From contig NZ_CP072934.1 in the NCBI RefSeq assembly GCF_024453815.1, forward strand, positions 1,240,001 to 1,304,000: 64,000 nt of DNA. The letters are read 5' to 3'. The position numbers were made by a program, and so were the translations under genes. Position 1 is the first letter of the stretch; each line of letters begins with the position of its first letter. The DNA is from Corynebacterium pseudogenitalium. GTDB taxonomy: Bacteria; Actinomycetota; Actinomycetes; Mycobacteriales; Mycobacteriaceae. Positions 58,294-64,000 of the stretch are shown one piece after another. The notes beneath the pieces were generated by a model, which had not been told where the DNA came from, searched no databases, and was given only the letters and a program-made list of their open reading frames with translations.

Positions 58294-59439
58294 TTACTGG
58301 TTGTTCGGGCTTTTCGAGTCCATCAACGAGATGAACTGGTCAAACAGCGGGTTCGCATCGTGCGGTCCGGCGGCTGATTCGGGGTGATACTGCACGGAGT
58401 ACGCCATGTTGTTGTCCAATGCCACGCCTTCGACGGTGCCGTCGTTGAGGCAGACATGTGTGATGGAAGCCGGGCCGAAATCTGTCTCGAATGTGTCGCC
58501 TTCCTTGCCGCGGAGGGCGAAACCGTGATTCTGGCTCGTGATATCAATCTTTCCCGTGCGCAGGTTCTTCACCGGAACGTTGACTCCCCGGTGGCCGTAG
58601 CGCAGCTTGTACGTCTCGAGGCCAAGCGCACGACCTAAGATTTGGTTACCGAAGCAGATCCCGAAGAATGGAATCTCAGCAGCGATAATATCGCGAACAA
58701 TCGCCACCATCTCGTCTGCTGTGGATGGGTCTCCTGGACCGTTCGAGACGAACACACCATCCGGTCGGTACTGTTCAATATCCTTTAGCTGAGTATTCGC
58801 CGGCACCACGACGGTCTCAATGCCCCGCTGTGCAAACTGCATCGGCGTAGCAGTCTTAATGCCCATGTCGTAGGCGACGACGGTGTAACGCTTCTCGCCT
58901 TCAGCGGGGATAGTGTACGGCTGCTTCGTCGAGACCTCTTCGCTGAGGTCTGCCCCAGCCATCGCAGGCTGCTCGTTCACCAGCTTCACTAGCTCATCGA
59001 CTGGACGCTCGGTGTCTCCACCGACGAAAATTCCTGCCGCAATAGAGCCGTGATTGCGGAGATGACGCACCAGAGTACGAGTGTCCACCCCGTAGACGCC
59101 CGGGATACCTTCGTTTTCCATCTGTTCTGCAAGGCTGCGTTTTGCGCGCCAGCTCGAGTGCACGGTGGAAGGATCGCGGATCACAAGGCCAGCAGCCCAG
59201 ATCTTGTTGTCGTGGGACTCATTATCTTCGTCGTTCCAACCGGTGTTGCCGATCTGTGGGGCTGTAAGGGTCACGATCTGCTTGTGGTAGGACGGGTCAG
59301 TCATCGTTTCCTGGTAGCCCGTCATCGCGGTGCTAAACACTGCCTCTCCGAAGACCTGCTTCTTCGCCCCAAATGAGAAGCCTCGAAAAACCTTTCCGTC
59401 GCCAAGCACGAGAAGCGCTGGGATACGTTCATTAACCAT
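58294..59439 (-). CDS. carA: Carbamoyl-phosphate synthase small subunit
   Basis: 381-residue glutaminase subunit. The C-terminal class I GATase has nucleophile Cys262 (FFGICFGNQILG) and His352/Glu354 (VQYHPESAAGP). The N-terminal domain has GEAVFSTAMTGYQETMTDPS. AAAGGA lies 9 bases before the ATG. Part of the pyr operon. Confidence 0.98.
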   Translation of the reverse strand: MVNERIPALLVLGDGKVFRGFSFGAKKQVFGEAVFSTAMTGYQETMTDPSYHKQIVTLTAPQIGNTGWNDEDNESHDNKIWAAGLVIRDPSTVHSSWRAKRSLAEQMENEGIPGVYGVDTRTLVRHLRNHGSIAAGIFVGGDTERPVDELVKLVNEQPAMAGADLSEEVSTKQPYTIPAEGEKRYTVVAYDMGIKTATPMQFAQRGIETVVVPANTQLKDIEQYRPDGVFVSNGPGDPSTADEMVAIVRDIIAAEIPFFGICFGNQILGRALGLETYKLRYGHRGVNVPVKNLRTGKIDITSQNHGFALRGKEGDTFETDFGPASITHVCLNDGTVEGVALDNNMAYSVQYHPESAAGPHDANPLFDQFISLMDSKSPNNQ

Positions 59440-59453
59440 ATTGTTTAGTTCCT

Positions 59454-60734
59454 TTACTCGTTATCAGCTTGGTACGTAATAGCTCCACGCAGCATCGTCA
59501 TTTTGACCTGCGCATTGAACTGCATTCCCTCGTATGGTGTGTTCGAGGCTTTCGACGCCAACTCTTCCGGCTCTACCGTCCACGGCGAATTCGGGTCGAC
59601 CAAGGTGAGGTTTGCTGGTTCGCCAGCAGTAATCGGTCTCCCCTGGTCCTCCAGCCTCAAAATCTCAGCTGGTCTCTCACTCATTACCTTTGCGACGAAC
59701 CGCCAGTCCGCCAACCCCGCTTCAACGAAGACACGCGCGATGATTGCCAGCGATGTCTCGAGCCCCAGCATGCCTGGCTTCGCGTGTTCAAACTCCACAC
59801 ACTTTTCTTCCGAACCGTGCGGGGCATGGTCCGTCGCAACTACGTCAATAATCCCGTTCAGCAAAGCGTCACGAAGCGCAATTGTGTCTCTGTGCTCACG
59901 CAGCGGCGGGTTTACCCGGAAGTTTCCGTTAAACGTTTCCAGCTTCTCATCTGTCAACAGCAGATGGTGCGGTGTAACCTCCGCCGTAATCTTTGAGGAA
60001 TGCTGCTTCGCCAGGCGCAAGAGCTGAACAGTTCCTTCCGTCGAAGCGTGGCAGACGTGGAGACGTCCGCCGTAATCGCGCGACATGATCATATCCCTGG
60101 CGACAATCGATTCTTCAGCTACGCGCGGCCATCCACGAAGGCCCAGCTTCGCAGCCATTGGCCCTTCGTGAGCGCTGGCGTCTTCAGTCAGACGGTGATC
60201 CTCGGCGTGTTGTGCGAGCAGCACATCATATGCTTTCGCATATTCAATTGCGCGCCGCATGATTTGTGGATCGTTCACGCATTTTCCGTCGTCCGAGAAC
60301 ATACGAACATGGGACTTCGACATCAATCCCATCTCGGTGAGCTGCTTGCCCTCAAGCCCTTGCGTGATAGATCCAACCGGGTACACGTCACACTTACCGT
60401 AGCTTTGCCCCTTGTTCCACACCGCTTCAGCAAGGAATGGTTGGTCAATCACCGGCCGCGTATTAGCCATCGTAAACACGGCTGTAAAACCGCCCTTCGC
60501 AGCTGCGTCGGAACCTGTGGCGATGGTTTCCGTATCTTCCCTGCCCGGCTCACGGAGGTGGACGTGCATGTCCACCAGGCCAGGCAGCAGCACCCAACCC
60601 TGACCATCTAGTACTTCGTCAGCCTTCGAGGTATCGACGTCTTCCCCTACCGAAGCAATCTGCCCATCTTTGATCAGGACGTTTACGGTGGATTCGCCGT
60701 ATGGCCGAACGTTTGTCAATGCAATTACTGACAT
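59454..60734 (-). CDS. pyrC: Dihydroorotase
   Basis: 426 residues of the long type I dihydroorotase. Zinc ligands His57 and His59 lie in [11 protein letters not shown], and [11 protein letters not shown] carries the catalytic Asp. It closes carbamoyl-aspartate to dihydroorotate. GAGAGGA at the end of pyrB lies before the ATG. Confidence 0.97.
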   Translation of the reverse strand: MSVIALTNVRPYGESTVNVLIKDGQIASVGEDVDTSKADEVLDGQGWVLLPGLVDMHVHLREPGREDTETIATGSDAAAKGGFTAVFTMANTRPVIDQPFLAEAVWNKGQSYGKCDVYPVGSITQGLEGKQLTEMGLMSKSHVRMFSDDGKCVNDPQIMRRAIEYAKAYDVLLAQHAEDHRLTEDASAHEGPMAAKLGLRGWPRVAEESIVARDMIMSRDYGGRLHVCHASTEGTVQLLRLAKQHSSKITAEVTPHHLLLTDEKLETFNGNFRVNPPLREHRDTIALRDALLNGIIDVVATDHAPHGSEEKCVEFEHAKPGMLGLETSLAIIARVFVEAGLADWRFVAKVMSERPAEILRLEDQGRPITAGEPANLTLVDPNSPWTVEPEELASKASNTPYEGMQFNAQVKMTMLRGAITYQADNE

Positions 60735-60736
60735 TT

Positions 60737-61657
60737 CTAGCTATCCTCTCCAGCCAACAAAGCGAACAGCACAGCCATTCGCGTATAAACACCATTTGAG
60801 ACCTGCTGCAGTACAGCAGTATTTTCGCGGTCTGCAACATCAAAGTTGATTTCCATACCGCGCAGCATTGGGCCCGGGTGCATGATGATGGCGCCAGGTT
60901 TCATTTGCTGTGCTCGCTGTTTGCTGAGTCCGAACAGCGTGGCGTACTCGCGGTGCGATGGGAAAAACCCGCCATGCATACGCTCTGCCTGAACGCGCAG
61001 CATCATTACAACGTCCGCGTCTGGAATCTCGGCATCAAAGTCGTAGCTGATACGGCATGGCCAGTACTCCGCCCCAACTGGCAACAGGGTTGGTGGTGCA
61101 ACGAGTACGACATCCGCGCCAAGCTTCGACAGCAGTTGCACGTTGGAGCGTGCGACCCTTGAATGCAAAATATCGCCGACAATGATGATTTTCTTGCCGG
61201 CGATTTCACCAATCTTCTGACGCATCGTTACCGCATCAAGGAGCGCCTGCGTCGGGTGCTGGTTCTGGCCATCGCCCGCATTGACGACAGATACATTAGG
61301 AACCCAGTCAGCAATGAGTTTCGCTGCTCCAGACGATGGGTGGCGAACGACAATGGCGTCAGCGCCGACTGCAGCGATCGTCGAGGCCGTATCCTTCAGC
61401 GACTCGCCCTTCTTCACGGAAGAAGAGGACGCAGAAATATTGATGACGTCAGCGCTCATCCACTTACCTGCAGTCTCGAATGAGGAGCGCGTGCGCGTTG
61501 AATTCTCGTAAAACAGCGTGAAGATCGTACGTCCACGCAGCGTTGGTAGCTTTTTAATCTCGCGACCCTCGAGGGTTTCTCGGAACCGATCTGCCTCATC
61601 CATGATGAGGTGAATGTCGTTAACGCTGAGATCGTCGATCGAAATCAGGTGCTTCAT
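60737..61657 (-). CDS. pyrB: Aspartate carbamoyltransferase catalytic subunit
   Basis: 306 residues. The carbamoyl-phosphate loop [12 protein letters not shown] and the aspartate-side HPGPMLRG are intact. No pyrI regulatory subunit is nearby, so it should be an unregulated trimer type. The ATG overlaps the pyrR stop by 4 bases (ATGA). Confidence 0.97.
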   Translation of the reverse strand: MKHLISIDDLSVNDIHLIMDEADRFRETLEGREIKKLPTLRGRTIFTLFYENSTRTRSSFETAGKWMSADVINISASSSSVKKGESLKDTASTIAAVGADAIVVRHPSSGAAKLIADWVPNVSVVNAGDGQNQHPTQALLDAVTMRQKIGEIAGKKIIIVGDILHSRVARSNVQLLSKLGADVVLVAPPTLLPVGAEYWPCRISYDFDAEIPDADVVMMLRVQAERMHGGFFPSHREYATLFGLSKQRAQQMKPGAIIMHPGPMLRGMEINFDVADRENTAVLQQVSNGVYTRMAVLFALLAGEDS

Positions 61658-62223
61658 TCGGTGGTGACCTCCTTGGTCAGCGTCACCGCATCGATGTCAT
61701 CAATTGGGGTCAGAGACACCGTGACATCTTCAGCAATGGCGGTTGGAATGTTCTTGCCAACGTAGTCGGCGCGAATTGGTAGTTGGCGGTGTCCACGATC
61801 AACTAGGACTGCAAGCTGAATAGTGCGTGGTCGACCAAGATCTCGCAACGAATCGAGTGCCGCGCGGATGGTCCGACCGGAAAACAAAACATCATCTACG
61901 AGGATTATCGTTGCGTTATTGATCTCAACCGGAATGTTCGTCGGCATTAGCGCCCTATGAGGCTTGTCTCGGAGATCGTCTCGGTACAGCGTAATATCCA
62001 GGCTGCCTACGGGGACGGTGATCCCGGTAAAAGACTGAATCGCATCCGCGATCCGCTCTGCTAGTGGCACTCCCCCCGAAGGAATACCCAATAGGACTGG
62101 AGTGTCTGAAGACTCCGAATCAAGCGCATTCTTTTCAATGATCTGGTGCGCGATGCGTGCAATTGTTCGCTCAACGTCACGCTCATTTAATAGCGCAGAC
62201 GTCACGCGTTGCTTGTCACTCAT
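61654..62223 (-). CDS. pyrR: Pyrimidine operon regulator PyrR (uracil phosphoribosyltransferase fold)
   Basis: About 189 residues with the PRPP motif [19 protein letters not shown]. PyrR binds pyr mRNA in response to UMP and lowers expression of the pyr genes. I use the ATG at 62223 because AGGAGG lies 5 bases upstream; the longer in-frame extension covers the leader hairpin. First gene of pyrR-B-C-carA-carB-F. Confidence 0.95.
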   Translation of the reverse strand: MSDKQRVTSALLNERDVERTIARIAHQIIEKNALDSESSDTPVLLGIPSGGVPLAERIADAIQSFTGITVPVGSLDITLYRDDLRDKPHRALMPTNIPVEINNATIILVDDVLFSGRTIRAALDSLRDLGRPRTIQLAVLVDRGHRQLPIRADYVGKNIPTAIAEDVTVSLTPIDDIDAVTLTKEVTTE

Positions 62224-62236
62224 CGAACCTCCTTCC

Positions 62237-62252
62237 CCGCCTCGCTGTGCGG
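62237..62252 (-). promoter_or_regulatory. pyrR: Candidate PyrR-binding RNA hairpin in the pyr leader
   Basis: On the minus strand, CCGC and GCGG arms enclose ACAGCGAG. The run CAGCGAGG matches the conserved CNGNGAGG core of PyrR-binding loops. The 3' arm abuts the pyrR ribosome-binding site, so bound PyrR would hide it. This resembles the translational control described for mycobacterial PyrR rather than the Bacillus attenuators. A TAAAAT -10 for the operon lies at 62303-62308. Confidence 0.65.
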
Positions 62253-62302
62253 AATTTAAAGGATGTCGAAATTGGTATTTGTCTATGCTGAGACTGGTCA
62301 GA

Positions 62303-62308
62303 ATTTTA
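62303..62308 (-). promoter_or_regulatory. pyr operon -10 element
   Basis: TAAAAT on the minus strand, a good match, giving a pyrR leader of about 73 bases that includes the PyrR hairpin. Confidence 0.5.
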
Positions 62309-62452
62309 GCACCTTCACAAAGGCGTCTCGCTATATCAGTCAATAATTCTCTTCACTAGATTGCTCGCTTCCCCTATACAGGTGTACCCGCCAAGTTTTC
62401 TGAGGATTCCGCATAGGTAGTTGGCCGACGAATGATTGGTAGGGTTGGAACA

Positions 62453-62923
62453 ATGACGACGCAACAAATCCCTGACCAGCCCAGTCCGGTTTCGCTTGCA
62501 GATGTTGCAGCCATTTTTGAAAATGAGGACCTTGAGTACCGCATTGAAGAAAATATTTTGCGAAGCGGATTCGTCAACTGCGCGACTGTGTGCGCTTTGG
62601 ATGATAGTTATCTGATTTTCGAATCCATTTGGCGCGGTGCTGTGCCACAAGAAATGGCTTCACACTTGCTCTTGGCAATGAACGAACATAACCAAACCCA
62701 TTTTGCGCCAACCTTGCGTTTCTTCGAAAACGAAACAGGAAGCGATGCACCATCGCTGGCGGTGAGCGCAATCCGTACGACAGACGTCACAAACGGGTTA
62801 ACACCAGATCAATTGGGCGCATTTATCGTCACATCGATCGAATCAACACTGCAGGCTTTTGATTTTCTGGAAACGTCATTTCCCACGTTAGTGAACTGGA
62901 AGGACCCCCACGTTGAGCACTAG
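62453..62923 (+). CDS. YbjN domain-containing protein
   Basis: About 156 residues of the YbjN family, related to type III secretion chaperone-like folds. Recognisable parts are ENEDLEYRIEENILRSGFVN, ESIWRGAVPQ and LLLAMNEHNQTHFAPTLRFF. Function unknown. Start at the ATG at 62453 rather than 62432: TAGGGT (62440-62445) ends 7 bases before it, so it may be leaderless. It overlaps the next YbjN-like gene by 11 bases. Divergent from the pyr operon. Confidence 0.85.
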   Translation: MTTQQIPDQPSPVSLADVAAIFENEDLEYRIEENILRSGFVNCATVCALDDSYLIFESIWRGAVPQEMASHLLLAMNEHNQTHFAPTLRFFENETGSDAPSLAVSAIRTTDVTNGLTPDQLGAFIVTSIESTLQAFDFLETSFPTLVNWKDPHVEH

Positions 62924-63362
62924 TACTTCTACACCCCAGGTAACGATCGAACGCATCATTGAACAAATGCGGGGTCACGGCATCGAACTGTCCGATGATC
63001 CGACAGGGCGCGTCGCGCATGCAAACCTGAATGATTTCCATGTCTTGTTTGTACTCCTGGACACCGTGTTGATCGTCCGCGCCGATGCCGAAACAGACGT
63101 TCCTTCCGACTCCACAGATCCCTCACTCTATCTCGCCGCGAACCAGACGAACTCTTCGCTGCTCGGTTGCCGCGCGGTTGTGGCAAACAGAGGGGAGACA
63201 CTAGTTGTCCGTTCTGAAAGCGAGATACACGTTGCCGCGGGCATGACCGATGAACAACTTTCGAGTGCTCTCCGCCGTAGTGTCGACCAGGTGCTCTATG
63301 CACAAAATATGATGAAAGTGCTATCAGAAACGATCGCTGAAGCCGCTCAACGCGGAAACTAA
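62913..63362 (+). CDS. Second YbjN domain-containing protein
   Basis: 149 residues, also YbjN-like (TIERIIEQMRGHGIELSDDP, NDFHVLFVLLDTVLIVRADA, MTDEQLSSALRRSVDQVL). It probably arose by duplication of the gene before it and may form a heteromer with it. TTG start with AAGGA 8 bases upstream, inside the first gene. Function unknown. Confidence 0.85.
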   Translation: MSTSTSTPQVTIERIIEQMRGHGIELSDDPTGRVAHANLNDFHVLFVLLDTVLIVRADAETDVPSDSTDPSLYLAANQTNSSLLGCRAVVANRGETLVVRSESEIHVAAGMTDEQLSSALRRSVDQVLYAQNMMKVLSETIAEAAQRGN

Positions 63363-63404
63363 AAAGTGGGAGGCAACGCGTTGATTCGTTGCCTCCCACT
63401 TTTT
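63361..63404. terminator. Perfect bidirectional terminator between the YbjN genes and nusB
   Basis: Two 18-base arms (63361-63378 and 63387-63404), each beginning or ending in five A or T and containing GTGGGAGGCAACG and its complement, enclose an 8-base loop. The A/T ends make it work in both directions. It overlaps the stop codon of the second YbjN gene by two bases. Confidence 0.95.
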
Positions 63405-63419
63405 ACAACGGAAAACTCG

Positions 63420-63923
63420 TTAAGCTTCCTCGCCCTCCTGACCGTCAGCAGGTTCTTCTGCGTGAGTCTGAGACATTGGAGCATTTTCAGATTGCGATTG
63501 AATTACTCCGTCGAGCACCGCGTGGATATACGGCGCCGCTTTCGCGCCTGAGTACTGCGTAGCTAATTCAGCCGCATTCGAGATCGTGATTGGGGCATCA
63601 ACCTCTGCGTTGAACAGGATCTCCCAGATACCTACGCGCAAGATCTGCCGATCCACTGCGGGGATTCGATCCAACTCCCAATCGCTGCTGAGAAACTTCT
63701 CGATTGCGTCGTCAATATCATCGAGCTGAAGGGCCACGCCCTCCACGATGGTCCGGGTATACGGAGCCACCGGGGCAATTTGATTCAGCGGGTTCTGAGA
63801 CAGCGTCTCTCGGTCTTCGACAATAGCAACCGGGTCGATGTCTCTAGCTTCGGCTTCAAAGAGGATATCGACGGCTCTACGACGCGCACGGTATCGTGCG
63901 CCATGGCGTTTGAAATTCTCCAT
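63420..63923 (-). CDS. nusB: Transcription antitermination factor NusB
   Basis: 167 residues, helical. Motifs are [49 protein letters not shown] and [17 protein letters not shown]. An acidic, Gln/Glu-rich C-terminal tail of about 30 residues is added after the conserved domain. NusB acts with NusE (S10) in rRNA antitermination. Its ATG overlaps the efp stop codon by one base. Confidence 0.95.
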   Translation of the reverse strand: MENFKRHGARYRARRRAVDILFEAEARDIDPVAIVEDRETLSQNPLNQIAPVAPYTRTIVEGVALQLDDIDDAIEKFLSSDWELDRIPAVDRQILRVGIWEILFNAEVDAPITISNAAELATQYSGAKAAPYIHAVLDGVIQSQSENAPMSQTHAEEPADGQEGEEA

Positions 63924-64000
63924 TAGTTGTTCACACGCGAAAGGTATTCACCAGTACGCGTATCAACCTTCACTACATTACCGGTCTCAAGAAACAGTGG
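63923..64000 (-). CDS. efp: Elongation factor P (3' end only)
   Basis: The last 25 codons of a minus-strand gene, ending [20 protein letters not shown] then SRVNN, which is the conserved C-terminus of EF-P domain III. EF-P relieves ribosome stalling at polyproline. The stop shares one base with nusB's ATG (TAATG), the usual efp-nusB pair in actinobacteria. Confidence 0.92.
   Translation of the reverse strand, partial: PLFLETGNVVKVDTRTGEYLSRVNN

Overview
The window is chromosomal backbone from a mycolate-forming actinobacterium, almost certainly Corynebacterium. The evidence is gene content and order: ripA, an Rv1476-type membrane protein, acn and acnR; the suf operon with sufR divergent from mptB; ctaA/ctaB, tkt-tal-zwf-opcA-pgl; secG-tpi-pgk-gap; whiA-yvcK-rapZ-uvrC; rib genes, rpe, rsmB, fmt, def, priA; metK, coaBC, rpoZ, gmk, mihF; pyrF-carB-carA-pyrC-pyrB-pyrR; and nusB-efp. 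This order closely parallels the Mycobacterium tuberculosis Rv1379-Rv1478 segment. Base composition looks moderate (mid-50s % GC by eye), and operator matches to C. glutamicum AcnR, McbR and GlxR consensus sequences support the genus. The species cannot be named from this sequence. No rRNA, tRNA, insertion sequence, prophage or CRISPR array was seen. Layout: 1-10 kb holds the end of a peptidoglycan endopeptidase gene (ripA), a small membrane protein, aconitase with its TetR repressor AcnR, a glutamine-amidotransferase-like protein, an ACT/UPF0210 gene pair, and a small MerR-regulated membrane-protein locus that is the least understood part. 10-18.4 kb holds an ABC-F ATPase and the complete Fe-S assembly operon sufR-B-D-C-S-U-T on the minus strand. 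18.5-24.7 kb holds lipoglycan mannosyltransferase mptB, a two-gene ABC-2 transporter, heme A synthase, a divergent oxidoreductase and heme O synthase. 25-31.5 kb is the plus-strand pentose-phosphate operon. From 31.5 kb to 62.2 kb nearly everything is on the minus strand: lower glycolysis, whiA to uvrC, riboflavin synthesis, translation/replication housekeeping, methionine/CoA/nucleotide genes and the UMP pathway. 62.4-64 kb has two YbjN-like genes, nusB and the 3' end of efp. How it works together: AcnR, GlxR-like, MerR, McbR and PyrR control signals can be seen next to the genes they would be expected to regulate. Perfect hairpin terminators separate convergent units at 31.5 kb and 63.4 kb. 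At least eleven genes have a TANNNT -10 hexamer ending 6-8 bases before the start codon, which suggests widespread leaderless mRNAs. The best leads for new biology are the MerR locus (8.6-10.2 kb), a long perfect inverted repeat between tpiA and secG, and the conserved but uncharacterised small proteins (Rv1476-like, UPF0210/ACT, YbjN pair).
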